From Candidatus Poseidoniaceae archaeon (GTDB lineage: Archaea; Thermoplasmatota; Poseidoniia; Poseidoniales; Poseidoniaceae), in NCBI GenBank assembly GCA_949373075.1, contig CASIBX010000012.1:1-43703 (forward strand): a DNA stretch of 43,703 bases. The letters run 5' to 3'. The notes beneath the pieces were generated by a model, which saw nothing but the letters and a program-made list of their open reading frames with translations, did not search any database and was not told where the DNA came from. A program made the position numbers and the translations under genes. Positions within the stretch are counted from its first letter, which is position 1, and the number at the start of each line of letters is the position of its first letter. Of the stretch, positions 23,343-32,601 are shown in pieces.

Positions 23343-24005
23343 ATGCCAATTGCAACCAGTGACATACTTGGCTCAGACCAAGTTGGAATCTACCTCGCTG
23401 TGTGTGGCAACGTTGTTTTCCACCCTCACGAGCTTAATGAAGAGGCAATAAATCGGATCGATGAATGCCTCGGCTTGGAGAGGCATCCTCTTTCTATCGG
23501 AGGCTCAACATTGGTTGGGGCTTTGGTTGCAGGTACAACAAAAGGACTTGCTGTAGCCGACATTGCTACTGAATCTGACATTGATGCCCTCACAGCTTTT
23601 GGTGACGTCGTCGTTATGGAAGGTGGTGTGAATACAGCAGGTAACCTTCTTCTTTGCAATGAAAATGGGGCGATAGCATCTCCTTCAATTCCTGAAGATG
23701 GAGTTGAGGTTATTTCTCAAATTCTTGGTGTCCCTGTGGCTGTTTCATCTATTGCTGGTGAGGATGTAGTAGGTTCACTCGGTATCGCTAACGACCAGGG
23801 TGTTTTACTCCATCCAGATGTTTTGCCTGATGAAGTCAAGTTAATCGAAGAGGTTCTTGGAGTGCCACCTATGGTTGGTACTGTTGCCTTTGGTTCTCCC
23901 TATGTTGGTGCAGGTTTGGCTGCATCAAATAACGGCGTAATCGCTGGACGCGAGACCACTGGCCCTGAATTAAATCGCATTGAAGATGCACTTGGTTTAA
24001 TTTAA
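23343..24005 (+). CDS. eif6: Translation initiation factor 6 (ribosome anti-association factor aIF6)
   Basis: It binds the large ribosomal subunit and blocks its joining to the small subunit. The 220-residue protein shows the five-fold repeated aIF6 pattern throughout: TSDILGSDQVGIYLAVCGNV, STLVGALVAGTTKGLAVAD, VVVMEGGVNTAGNLLLCNEN, NDQGVLLHPDVLPDEV and GAGLAASNNGVIAGRETTGP. The ATG at 23343 has AGGTGA 11 bases upstream. It lies directly downstream of 23S-5S; since its target is the 50S subunit the pairing is apt, although the hairpins suggest separate transcription. purC follows after 44 bases. Confidence 0.96.
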   Translation: MPIATSDILGSDQVGIYLAVCGNVVFHPHELNEEAINRIDECLGLERHPLSIGGSTLVGALVAGTTKGLAVADIATESDIDALTAFGDVVVMEGGVNTAGNLLLCNENGAIASPSIPEDGVEVISQILGVPVAVSSIAGEDVVGSLGIANDQGVLLHPDVLPDEVKLIEEVLGVPPMVGTVAFGSPYVGAGLAASNNGVIAGRETTGPELNRIEDALGLI

Positions 24006-24049
24006 TTCTCGTGCCAATGTTGAAAGGCGTCATGCGCAGGCGTTAGGCC

Positions 24050-24961
24050 ATGGGAGAATGTCTCTATTCCGGTAAAGTCAAAGAAGTCTGGTCAACTGAT
24101 GACCCTGATATTCTTGAATTTCGATATACAAACCAAATATCAGTGTTTGACCAAATCATCCCTTCGCTAATTCCCCGCAAAGGTGAATCTCTTAACAGAA
24201 CAACATGCCACTGGTTTGAGTTAGTTGAAAAAGAAGGGATTTGTAGAACTCACATAGTTGAAAGGAATGCTACAGACAGATGTCTTGTACGCCGTGTCGA
24301 TATCTTCCGTGAGCCAGGAGCAACTCCTAGGGATGGAGAGTGGGTTTTCGTACCTCTTGAAATCGTGTGCCGTCATTATCTGGCCGGTTCTGGTTGGAGA
24401 AGGTACAAGCGTGGAGAATTGACTTCTGAAGAACTAGGTTTCCCTGAAGGAACTGTTCTCAAATCAGGGGCTAAACTTCCGGCACCTTACATCGAAGTTA
24501 CAACGAAGTTCGAAGCATATGACCGCCTTATTGACCGTGATGAAGCTTTAGAGATTGCAAATATCACTCCAGAAGAGTTAGATTCTCTAATAGATGTCGT
24601 AATCAAAGTTGATGCGTTGATTGAGCGAGAGGCACTTAAGCGTGGCTTGATTCATGTTGATGGTAAGAAAGAATTTGCTTTAGGACCGGGCCGTGTGCCA
24701 GTTCTTGTAGATTCATTCGGAACTTTAGATGAAGACCGTTGGTGGGACTTTGAAGAATACCAGAACGGTAACATTGTTCAATTATCAAAAGAGTTTGTTC
24801 GCCAACACTATGTTGGAACTGGCCATCAAGAAGTCCTGCGTATCGCTAGAGAATCCGGTGATTCAGACCCAGCCATCCCCGCCCTTCCTGACGAAGTAAT
24901 CGATCAAACTGCAGCACTTTATGCTTCGATGTATGAACGATTAACTGGGAATCTGTTTTGA
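24050..24961 (+). CDS. purC: Phosphoribosylaminoimidazole-succinocarboxamide (SAICAR) synthase
   Basis: It joins CAIR and aspartate with ATP in de novo purine synthesis. Typical family sequence is present throughout: LYSGKVKEVWSTDDPDILEF and TNQISVFDQIIPSLIPRKGE at the N-terminus, IVERNATDRCLVRRVDIF, FVPLEIVCRHYLAGSGWRRY, the ATP-site region APYIEVTTKFEAYDRLIDRD and LVDSFGTLDEDRWWDFEEYQ near the C-terminus. The 303-residue length fits the longer archaeal/eukaryotic-like form. Two bases separate its stop from that of the convergent gene, with no visible terminator between. Confidence 0.95.
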   Translation: MGECLYSGKVKEVWSTDDPDILEFRYTNQISVFDQIIPSLIPRKGESLNRTTCHWFELVEKEGICRTHIVERNATDRCLVRRVDIFREPGATPRDGEWVFVPLEIVCRHYLAGSGWRRYKRGELTSEELGFPEGTVLKSGAKLPAPYIEVTTKFEAYDRLIDRDEALEIANITPEELDSLIDVVIKVDALIEREALKRGLIHVDGKKEFALGPGRVPVLVDSFGTLDEDRWWDFEEYQNGNIVQLSKEFVRQHYVGTGHQEVLRIARESGDSDPAIPALPDEVIDQTAALYASMYERLTGNLF

Positions 24962-24963
24962 AA

Positions 24964-25599
24964 TTAGTTGTGGATTCTCAACATAACTCCACATCGCCTT
25001 TTTTCAGCAGCTCTTAGATGTGCAACAATATGCTTCGCTGCATCTTGACAACCCCCATCTAGCGGTTCATCTGCAGAAGGTGTCCAACATCGCGATGTAA
25101 TCGCTTTCCTGAGTGTTGTTGTTTCTTCGTTTGTCAACCATCCAAGAATTTCTAAACGACCAACTCCTTTCTCCATACTAGTTCCACTCATCCTTGTGTT
25201 CAACTTCACCAGTAAATCAGTCATCTCTTCTAATTCCTCAGGCTCTCTTCTTGAATCTCGAATCCATTCTCTGAGATATGAAATGGCTGAGCCATCACCA
25301 TACGGAAATCTCCCAAACTTTTCCTTGGAAATGCCAGTTTCTAGATGTGATGGTCTACCGTTTCTTGTTAAATCCACACACGATACAAAAAAGAGGTTTG
25401 CATCATCCCAGGTCATAGTTGAACGGTCTTCAGGGTCTGCTACTCCTTGTGAAACTAAACGAATACGTAACTCATCGTGATTATTGATCATGGATTTCCA
25501 ATCGCCACCGTCAAGTGCTGAGTACACATCTATCAGACGGTCTGACACAACCGGATCGATTGTCAAAAACGGAGTAGTGGTGTTAATGGCCTCTTCCAT
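24964..25599 (-). CDS. Uncharacterised 211-residue protein
   Basis: I do not recognise this protein. It is soluble, with no signal peptide or membrane segment, and looks mainly helical. Features are SRLIDVYSALDGGDWKSMIN-type acidic/aromatic sequence at the N-terminus (read here as DRLIDVYSALDGGDWKSM), ISYLREWIRDSRREPEELEE in the middle, LEILGWLTNEETTTLRKAIT towards the end and four scattered Cys with no CxxC pair. It lies 31 bases downstream of the 1845-residue surface protein on the same strand and is probably co-transcribed, and it is convergent with purC. A lineage-specific role is the safest statement. Confidence 0.7.
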   Translation of the reverse strand: MEEAINTTTPFLTIDPVVSDRLIDVYSALDGGDWKSMINNHDELRIRLVSQGVADPEDRSTMTWDDANLFFVSCVDLTRNGRPSHLETGISKEKFGRFPYGDGSAISYLREWIRDSRREPEELEEMTDLLVKLNTRMSGTSMEKGVGRLEILGWLTNEETTTLRKAITSRCWTPSADEPLDGGCQDAAKHIVAHLRAAEKRRCGVMLRIHN

Positions 25600-25630
25600 G
25601 TTTGAGCGGGAGTGTCACTCATGGATGAAG

Positions 25631-28600
25631 TCAACGGTCTGCCATGAAGGCATCAAGTCGACTAGAAATGTCCTCTTTGGGTTCTTGTTTTGGTTCCAAA
25701 TCAGTTTTGATTTCATGTCGCAGCGCAGATAGTCTTCCACTTGCAGTTGAATCATCAATATCAATTACTTCTTCTTCAAGTTCAATTTCAACTTCAGGTT
25801 CAGGGTCCGGAAGTTCTTCCTCAAACGGCTCGTCACCAAGACTCATGTCATCGATGGTCATCTCCTCATCAGGTTGTGTCTCTTCAACCACTTCCTTTCT
25901 GATGACAGGCTTTTCCTTCTTTGTCACTGCAGTTTCTGGTTTCTTTAAGTTTAGTACTCCACCGAAATAAGCGAGTACTATGAGGATTAATGCAATTCCT
26001 CCAGTCCAGTAAAGGTCCGATGATTCATATGTTACCAGAGGCAAATTATCGGCATACACTTTCATCGAGTTATCGGAGGAGTCATCATCTACATCCCATG
26101 GTGCTAGGCAAGAAATCGTAGCAGTAACTTCTGCGCCATCATCAATTTTCTCAGGTCTATCGATTTCTATACTTGGTGCATATTTACTTCCATGAATGTC
26201 AACAGCGATTGATTTCTGCCAATTTCCATCTGTTTTAGCAATATTTACTTGACAGATGGAGCCTTCCATAATTTCGTACCCTTCTCTATCAATTCCTACA
26301 TTTATTGAATCATCATCAATATTGAAATTAGATATCTTCAGGTTCCATCCAGACTGTCGGGCTATATGCTCGGATACAGTTGAAAGAAGTGATAGCCCGT
26401 TTGAATCTACAATTAAGATCTCTACAGTTACAAGTCCAGGTTCTGGGTCCCATGATAATGCAGACAGGTTTACTGTCATGTTATCACCTGGGCTCAGTCG
26501 TATAGTGCGACTGTCAAGCATTTCACCATCACTAGTCCTCAGCCAAGCATTAGCCACCAATGGGTGTTCTGAATTAGCAGTTAACAAGCAGGAAGTCCAA
26601 AGAGTAGAAGTTTCTTCTATTCCTAAGCTTGCCAATGCTCCGAATGCGTTATCGCAATTAGCCTGATGGATAGGGGCAGGTATTCCGTACAAATGTAATG
26701 CCATTCCGTTGTGTGTGGTGTTACTTCTCGTTTCTGGAAGTGGCACCAATGAAGTTACTACACCATCACTAGACGAGTCTGTTGAAACAGATACTTTCTC
26801 ACCCGACCGCCCGGTGTGAACTGGGCTGGATATCAGCACAGTGTCGCTTTGGGTCACTGTTATTGCGTGAACCAATGTTCCTAATGTTGGATGCTCTAAT
26901 TGTATGTCTAACTGAAAATTATTCTCATTCCAATCATTTGTCGGTTGGAGTTGCAATGGCATTCCCTTAATCTCACCGGGAGCAACCACGACTACTTCTT
27001 CGCTGACAAGTAGCCAACCTGATGGTAGGTTAGGTACCGATAATTGCATTATTGCGACATCATTTCCTGTATTTTCTATCCAAGCAGTTGGCCAAGATGA
27101 AACATCCTGTCGTACCATCCATGCTCCATTGGAGTCGAGTGTAATTCCAGGAGCAGTTCCAACTCTGACTGGAACTTGTTCTACAATTTGTCCTGCTCCA
27201 TTTCCATTAGATATCCGTATGCTAATGATTCCAACTTCACCCGCAACAGCGTCTTCGGGGGGCGTTACGGTTATTGTGATTGTACCTGAATCTCCAGGTT
27301 CTATCATTGGCCCATTATTTGGAAGAGTTACATTCCAACCCTGTCCGGCTTTAGCGAAATACGGCATAGCGGGTTCGTTACCTTTCTGTTCGACGAGGAT
27401 TTGTAGTTCTCCTCCTTCAGGAGCAACTTCCAGAGAAGTGTTCGATAAGTCTAATCGCCATCCAGCTACAGTCTCAACCTCTAATTCAATGCTGGTTTCA
27501 TCATCGATGTCAAAGCCACTCGATGACGCTATTAGTGTTAGGTTGGCTATTGTTCCCGCCCATGAATTTTCAGGAATAGTTACATTGAGAATAAGAGGTT
27601 CAGTTTCCATTACTTGCAACCGAGAAGAATTGATGGAATTAGCCTGCCAAGTTGATGTGTCGTTTCCTGAATGTGCAACCGCAAACGAAGGAGTCAAAGT
27701 TAGTACATCATCGGTGTTTCCTATATTTGTAATATTAATGCTGAGGCTTAACTCATCACCTGGTGCGACTTGAATCCAACTTCCCTGTTCGATTTCAACA
27801 TCCCACCTATGGTCAGGCCTTGCTTCTATGGTAATGTTGGCTCGGTCACTAACGGAGGTGTCACCGGTGCTTGTCCAATCAAATATAATTTCAAATGTCT
27901 CTCTTGCAGGTACATCTTCCGGTAGTGTAACCCATACAGGTACCATTGTGAGTCCTCCTGCTCCGATTGTTCTGGTAGGATTAGATATTTCGAAAAGCAC
28001 TTCAGGAGCCTGTGATAAATTACCAGCATTTGTACTGCCTACCAGCGTGAAAGTATCTTCTCCATTACCTGGGTTTTGCAATTTGAGAATGATTTTTGTA
28101 CGTTCACTGACATTGAATACAGCTCCATCTGCTGGCGTTACAACTTCAGCTTCTGCCCTGAATACTTGTAACACATGTAATGAGATTGATAAATCTGAAT
28201 TCGCAACTAATGATTCACTTTGATTGAAGTGATGGCGCATAGGCGGTGCATCTAGTGGTAGGTCAAGATGAAGTAATCCATTTTGACCAGTCATTTCAAG
28301 CATAGTTCCATTGATAGCCAGATCACCACTTGCACTCCAAACCCATCCTTCCTTCAGCATGCCGCAACTAGACATGTCCCACTGTAATGTGGTGCCTGCA
28401 TAGTTTGAATCAATGTCCCATGATAGGCCAGCAGTTGGTACAGTTCTGATGTGTGGTATATCTGTCGATACATTACTGGCGAACACAGTTACCGTGAAAT
28501 CTTCACAAATCTCCTCATCCCCTGAACCAATGCACAAAGTAAGTGTCGAAGATGTCGAATCTCCTAGTGTTTTGGTTGCTGGAACTTCAAACTCGATTAG

Positions 28601-31168
28601 ATATTCTTCTTTGGCACTCGAGTCCAATTCAATACTCCATTGTGTATTACCCGAATAATCTACTATAATTGTATCAGAACTCCAGGAGTTTGATGACCAT
28701 TGCATTTCAGTAGTCTCTTGTGCATTACCTACATTTTCAACAAGTAACCAGACATGTGCTACGTCACCTGGCTGGCCATATCCCACTCCTAACGGGAGAC
28801 CTGCAGCACCCTGTAAGGATAGGCCACGTGTTCTTTCAACTTCTAATGGCAATGTGACCGTCGAAGATATATTTTCATTCTGGTCAAGTATCAAAGTCAG
28901 TGGTATCTGTGCATCATCAGAACCCATCGCATTTTGCGGTACAGAGAATTCAAATTGAACAATCTGAGCAACATCTCTTTCAAGATTTAGTTCGAGGTCC
29001 GCTGAATTTACTGGTACAAATGTCCATCCGGCTGGAAGCTCAGAGTTGTCGTAACCTAGGCTCCATGCTGCACTACGGCTACCCGTACTGGTTATTGTAA
29101 CATCAACGATTTGCGATGAGCCAGGCAATGCTCTTGAAATTTCAGATGGTGTTTGAATCTGAGCCACATAAGGCTCCAATACAACCAATGTTGTACTAAA
29201 ATTGTCATTATCGTATCTCGATTGTGTCAGATTGTTATTGATATCCAATACCAATTCCACTGTGTGAACACCTAATGTTGCCTCTACATCAACGCTGAAT
29301 GAGATTGGACCGCCTTCGCCAGAAGGAGCGACAGATTCTGCAACATTAACCCTGTGTCTTTCAATTTCAACTCCATTGAGTAGTAACACAGCATCGACTG
29401 GTTCATCAGTATCTACAATTCCTATGTTGGAATATTGCCCTGAGATAGTTACCATTTCCCCTGGGTCAGGGTCGGTAGGGGTGAAACCAATTCCCCTCCC
29501 ATCTGCTAAAGGTGCAATGTCAGAATTAGCTTCGCTGATCAAAGCATCTCCAACGAGTATGTCCAAATATCCATCTCCATCCATGTCTGCTATTGCAGGG
29601 GCTGCCCATGTCCTGTGTGGCAAATCAATTGGTGCAGACCATCCGGTTCCAATGTCTGCAGAGGTACCTGTATTGCCGTCAAAAGCAAATACTCGCCTGC
29701 CAAAAGCAACCAATAACTCGGGCTCATCTTCTCCATCTAAATCGATAGAGACTGGTGGTGACACTGCGATTTCATCATTGTCAGTACCTCCGCCTCGTTG
29801 TAATGTTCTCGACCATTCTCTGAATGGTGGGTCGATTGTAATGTCGTGACAGCCAGTAGAGCCAGCCCTTTCAGTTAGGGATTCCGGATACCAAGTAACC
29901 CAGCACACTCGGTCAGAAACACCGTTTCCGGTTGTATCGACAGCCAATGGCTCTGCGTCTGCATAACCATTTTTCGCTCTGAACCTCCATAACTCACTGA
30001 TGCTAGTCAACTCCATGCCCACATACTGGGCACCCATTCCTTCATCGCCAGCATTGCTATCCACTGGTAGTGTCAAAATCATTTCAGGTGCAGCATCTGA
30101 GTCCAACTGTGTAATCACGGGACCAGGTAGTCTCAGCCTAGGTGTGTCTTGGTCAGCATCTGTTCCTTGAATGGAAACTCCGTCCCAATCGAGAGAACCT
30201 GTGGCTCCATCGATTTTCCAAACCCACATATTTCCATTGTTTGAATTGACCGTAGTTAGCACCACTGCCCCGTTATTATCGTCAAGCGCTACGAATGCAG
30301 GATCAGAGGGGTGGGTTCCCTTATCAAGAGAGACCTTCCAATCAGTTTCAGGAGTTTGAAGTCCTAATGGAATAGATAGAATCGTAGGATCATCAGTTGA
30401 TGTATCGACTGCAGCAATCACTAACTCTGGGCTACCATCGAGAGATAGGTCCGCAAGTAACGGTTGGGTGACCGAGAGGTGATTGGATTGACTAGTGATC
30501 CAGTGTGGGCTTGTTATTCCAATACGCAAATCCCCGTCAGACCATGACCATAATCGCTCATTAGAGTGGCCAGATGAAGCCCATCCTGACTCATCACATG
30601 ACATGTCAGGGGACCATAAATCTACTTTTAGAGCCGAGTCTGTATCGTATGCAATGGCTATTTCGGGTTTACCATCTCCATCTACATCCACAATAGTTGG
30701 AGTCGAACGAATGTATTTTGCATCTCCAAGATTTACTTTCCACGCCACTTTTGCACTATCGCCTTCGACAATTGCAAGTATTCTTTCAGAATTTGAAGGG
30801 TCAGTATGAGTCATTACAGCAAACAAGTGGTTTTGCCCACAGCGCTCTTTTGCACCTTCAGGTGATGTGATTGACGCTGAGAAATTGGCTATTGCAACTC
30901 CATATCCATCGGCTCCTAGTCCTGAATCAAAGGCGACCCAGTTCACCCCTGGTGTCTCAATAGTCTGTAATCCTGAATCTCCATGCTGTGGTAATATTCG
31001 TGAATGTCCTGGATCTCTGCCATATTGAGCCCATGGCTGGGATAATGGTTCCCATGAGCCATTATCATCTTCACCATCTGCTTGTGTTGGAACTGGAATT
31101 ATGATTGTAGATGCGAGCAGAATGAATAACATCACAACGGCTCGGAATTGTCTGTGCATACTACTCAC
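25631..31168 (-). CDS. Giant secreted surface protein: FG-GAP/propeller N-terminus, CARDB/Ig-like repeats, membrane anchor
   Basis: The 1845-residue protein begins with a signal peptide (FRAVVMLFILLASTIIIPVPTQAD; start at 31168 or the ATG at 31159). Residues about 40-560 look like a beta-propeller: YGRDPGHSR near the start and FG-GAP calcium-binding motifs TIVDVDGDGKPEIAIAYD and AIADMDGDGYLDILVGD. About 1100 residues of CARDB/NEW3-like Ig modules follow (GTVELNINNN-like, VENVGNAQETTEM, LKLQNPGNGEDTFTL, ITNIGNTDDVLTL, IENTGNDVAIMQL). One transmembrane helix (LYWTGGIALILIVLAYFGGV) leads into a strongly acidic tail with ELEEEVIDIDD. It probably stands off the cell surface to bind or sense substrates; no catalytic motif is seen. 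Confidence 0.85.
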   Translation of the reverse strand: MSSMHRQFRAVVMLFILLASTIIIPVPTQADGEDDNGSWEPLSQPWAQYGRDPGHSRILPQHGDSGLQTIETPGVNWVAFDSGLGADGYGVAIANFSASITSPEGAKERCGQNHLFAVMTHTDPSNSERILAIVEGDSAKVAWKVNLGDAKYIRSTPTIVDVDGDGKPEIAIAYDTDSALKVDLWSPDMSCDESGWASSGHSNERLWSWSDGDLRIGITSPHWITSQSNHLSVTQPLLADLSLDGSPELVIAAVDTSTDDPTILSIPLGLQTPETDWKVSLDKGTHPSDPAFVALDDNNGAVVLTTVNSNNGNMWVWKIDGATGSLDWDGVSIQGTDADQDTPRLRLPGPVITQLDSDAAPEMILTLPVDSNAGDEGMGAQYVGMELTSISELWRFRAKNGYADAEPLAVDTTGNGVSDRVCWVTWYPESLTERAGSTGCHDITIDPPFREWSRTLQRGGGTDNDEIAVSPPVSIDLDGEDEPELLVAFGRRVFAFDGNTGTSADIGTGWSAPIDLPHRTWAAPAIADMDGDGYLDILVGDALISEANSDIAPLADGRGIGFTPTDPDPGEMVTISGQYSNIGIVDTDEPVDAVLLLNGVEIERHRVNVAESVAPSGEGGPISFSVDVEATLGVHTVELVLDINNNLTQSRYDNDNFSTTLVVLEPYVAQIQTPSEISRALPGSSQIVDVTITSTGSRSAAWSLGYDNSELPAGWTFVPVNSADLELNLERDVAQIVQFEFSVPQNAMGSDDAQIPLTLILDQNENISSTVTLPLEVERTRGLSLQGAAGLPLGVGYGQPGDVAHVWLLVENVGNAQETTEMQWSSNSWSSDTIIVDYSGNTQWSIELDSSAKEEYLIEFEVPATKTLGDSTSSTLTLCIGSGDEEICEDFTVTVFASNVSTDIPHIRTVPTAGLSWDIDSNYAGTTLQWDMSSCGMLKEGWVWSASGDLAINGTMLEMTGQNGLLHLDLPLDAPPMRHHFNQSESLVANSDLSISLHVLQVFRAEAEVVTPADGAVFNVSERTKIILKLQNPGNGEDTFTLVGSTNAGNLSQAPEVLFEISNPTRTIGAGGLTMVPVWVTLPEDVPARETFEIIFDWTSTGDTSVSDRANITIEARPDHRWDVEIEQGSWIQVAPGDELSLSINITNIGNTDDVLTLTPSFAVAHSGNDTSTWQANSINSSRLQVMETEPLILNVTIPENSWAGTIANLTLIASSSGFDIDDETSIELEVETVAGWRLDLSNTSLEVAPEGGELQILVEQKGNEPAMPYFAKAGQGWNVTLPNNGPMIEPGDSGTITITVTPPEDAVAGEVGIISIRISNGNGAGQIVEQVPVRVGTAPGITLDSNGAWMVRQDVSSWPTAWIENTGNDVAIMQLSVPNLPSGWLLVSEEVVVVAPGEIKGMPLQLQPTNDWNENNFQLDIQLEHPTLGTLVHAITVTQSDTVLISSPVHTGRSGEKVSVSTDSSSDGVVTSLVPLPETRSNTTHNGMALHLYGIPAPIHQANCDNAFGALASLGIEETSTLWTSCLLTANSEHPLVANAWLRTSDGEMLDSRTIRLSPGDNMTVNLSALSWDPEPGLVTVEILIVDSNGLSLLSTVSEHIARQSGWNLKISNFNIDDDSINVGIDREGYEIMEGSICQVNIAKTDGNWQKSIAVDIHGSKYAPSIEIDRPEKIDDGAEVTATISCLAPWDVDDDSSDNSMKVYADNLPLVTYESSDLYWTGGIALILIVLAYFGGVLNLKKPETAVTKKEKPVIRKEVVEETQPDEEMTIDDMSLGDEPFEEELPDPEPEVEIELEEEVIDIDDSTASGRLSALRHEIKTDLEPKQEPKEDISSRLDAFMADR

Positions 31169-31448
31169 CTACAAATAGCGGGAACTGCAGGGTTGTTATG
31201 GCTTTGGGCCCTACGGGCCCATTAGAAAGCGATAATTAGACCCTCTATTTCTAGCCAAAAAGAGGCTTTAGCGGGCCAGTAAGTCCCAGATTCAGGGGGG
31301 TACCATTCAAATAGGGGTCGCTGGTGGCGTGAATGACTTCGGTCACACTTCTCTCCCGAGGCACTTGCCGGTGAAGGACGGATGAGGCATCAATACCTCA
31401 CTCGTCCTCCTTGCAGTAACTCGGTCAGAGGATAAAAAAGGTGTAAAA
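31169..31448. other. Structured divergent intergenic region: possible non-coding RNA or rpo7 5' UTR
   Basis: These 280 bases separate the minus-strand giant gene from rpo7. They hold three strong inverted repeats. TGGGCCC-TAC-GGGCCCA lies at 31205-31221. A UUCG-tetraloop hairpin, GTG(AA)TGAC-TTCG-GTCACAC, lies at 31329-31348. GGACG(GA)TGAGG-CATCAATA-CCTCA(CT)CGTCC lies at 31376-31407. No ORF fits, and I could not match tRNA, SRP RNA or RNase P RNA hallmarks. The GGTG about 9 bases before the rpo7 ATG is a modest ribosome-binding site. It is either a long regulatory leader for rpo7 or an unrecognised small RNA. Confidence 0.45.
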
Positions 31449-32000
31449 ATGTACAAAGTAGTAACTAAAGAGGATACAATCCGTATTCCTGCGGAATACA
31501 TCCGCAAGGAGAAATCTCTACACGAACACATTGACCGTTTGGCTGCATCGGCTTTCGAAGGTCGATTCGATGACAACAATAACTTCGTTTTAGTCACATC
31601 AAACCACGAGCCTATCGGCCGTGGAAGAATCATTCACGGTGACGGCGCTATTTATCAAGAAGTGAAGTTCGATGCAGTTTTGTTTTGCATCGAAGATTAC
31701 GAAGTAGTCGAAGGCGCAGTTTCTGAAATCAATGATTTTGGTGCATTCGTAAGAATCGGGCCAATGGAAGCACTTCTTCACAAGTCACAAATTATGGAAG
31801 ACCATGTAGATATCAACGCAGGAATGGGTGTTCTAGAAGGACGTAAAGAAGGCCGCAAACTTGGTGTGGGAAGTTCAGTAAGAGCTCGCATAGTTTCACT
31901 ATCCCCTGATACAAGCGACCCTCGTCGCTCTAAGATTGGTTTGACCTGTAAGCAAACCGGACTAGGTAGTCACGAATGGATCCACGAGGACCAAAACTGA
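31449..32000 (+). CDS. rpo7: DNA-directed RNA polymerase subunit Rpo7 (E')
   Basis: This stalk subunit of archaeal RNA polymerase is homologous to Rpb7 and pairs with Rpo4. The N-terminal RNP-like domain begins MYKVVTKEDTIRIPAEYIRK and includes GDGAIYQEVKFDAVLFCI. The C-terminal S1/OB domain reads VEGAVSEINDFGAFVRIGPM and EALLHKSQIMED, ending SKIGLTCKQTGLGS. The length of 183 residues is normal. It heads a rpo7-spt4-rps24e-rps27ae cluster conserved in euryarchaea, with gaps of 16 and 12 bases and a final 1-base overlap, so these form one operon. Confidence 0.97.
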   Translation: MYKVVTKEDTIRIPAEYIRKEKSLHEHIDRLAASAFEGRFDDNNNFVLVTSNHEPIGRGRIIHGDGAIYQEVKFDAVLFCIEDYEVVEGAVSEINDFGAFVRIGPMEALLHKSQIMEDHVDINAGMGVLEGRKEGRKLGVGSSVRARIVSLSPDTSDPRRSKIGLTCKQTGLGSHEWIHEDQN

Positions 32001-32016
32001 ATAGGAGTGTAATATA

Positions 32017-32220
32017 ATGGCTAAGAATCCCTTTGCATGCAGCGAATGTCATCTAATTTTAGCAGAAGGCATCGACCAATGTTCACGTTGTCCATCAGCA
32101 CCAGTCTCTTCTGATTGGTCAGGATATGTCGTAGTAATGAATCCATCTAGATCAGAAATCGCAAGACGCCTGAGTATTGAGGCGCCTGGAAGTTATGCTC
32201 TCAAGGTGAACACCCGTTAA
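32017..32220 (+). CDS. spt4: Transcription elongation factor Spt4 (RNA polymerase subunit E'')
   Basis: The 67-residue zinc protein pairs with Spt5 and increases RNA polymerase processivity. The zinc site is CSECHLILAEGIDQCSRC (two CxxC pairs), followed by the conserved SSDWSGYVVVMNPSRSEIAR and a beta-strand tail ending YALKVNTR. The length and motifs match archaeal Spt4 end to end. AGGAG lies 9 bases before the ATG. It is second in the rpo7 operon. Confidence 0.96.
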   Translation: MAKNPFACSECHLILAEGIDQCSRCPSAPVSSDWSGYVVVMNPSRSEIARRLSIEAPGSYALKVNTR

Positions 32221-32232
32221 GGAGGAATTGAA

Positions 32233-32601
32233 ATGGAAATAATTGACCGCAAAGAAAACCCACTACTCAATCGTGTTGAAATCGAATTCCGCTGGAATCA
32301 TGAAGGCAAAGTAACACCATCTCGTGTTGAGATGCTTAATGGAATTGCTTCCATCGAACCTGGTTCCAATCGTGACCTAATTGTTATCAAGGACGTAAAA
32401 ACAAGGTTTGGCCAAGGTTCTACAACCGGGCTAGGTGTTGTATATGCTGATGCTAAATCAATGAAGGTTGAACCGGATTACATGCATGCTAGATACTCAG
32501 GTATGCGTTCATCCAATGCAGCACCTGCGGCCGAAGAAGCCCCAGCTGCTGAAGCACCTGCAGAGGAAGCATCTGCAGCTGAAGATGGAGGTGAGGCTTG
32601 A
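32233..32601 (+). CDS. rps24e: Ribosomal protein S24e, with an acidic Ala/Glu tail
   Basis: This is a small-subunit ribosomal protein shared by archaea and eukaryotes. The core is clear: [20 protein letters not shown] at the start and [20 protein letters not shown] then [20 protein letters not shown] at the end of the fold. About 28 residues of low-complexity tail follow ([20 protein letters not shown], then AEDGGEA), which is unusual for a basic ribosomal protein. A strong Shine-Dalgarno AAGGAGG at 32219-32225 overlaps the spt4 stop and sits 7 bases before the ATG, so translation from inside the operon is well supported. The stop overlaps the next start (TGATG). Confidence 0.95.
   Translation: MEIIDRKENPLLNRVEIEFRWNHEGKVTPSRVEMLNGIASIEPGSNRDLIVIKDVKTRFGQGSTTGLGVVYADAKSMKVEPDYMHARYSGMRSSNAAPAAEEAPAAEAPAEEASAAEDGGEA

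Noticed and set aside
27129-27773. Plus-strand ORF of 214 residues (and other plus ORFs between 25.6 and 30.8 kb)
   Set aside because: They are antisense shadows of the continuous 1845-residue minus-strand gene; composition is Ser/Pro-rich as expected from reverse-complemented beta-rich coding sequence.
31329-31348. Possible tRNA
   Set aside because: There is a UUCG hairpin but no acceptor stem, anticodon arm or T-loop motif around it.
31343-31633. Minus-strand ORF of 96 residues opposite rpo7
   Set aside because: Antisense to the start of a well-recognised RNA polymerase subunit gene; no protein features.
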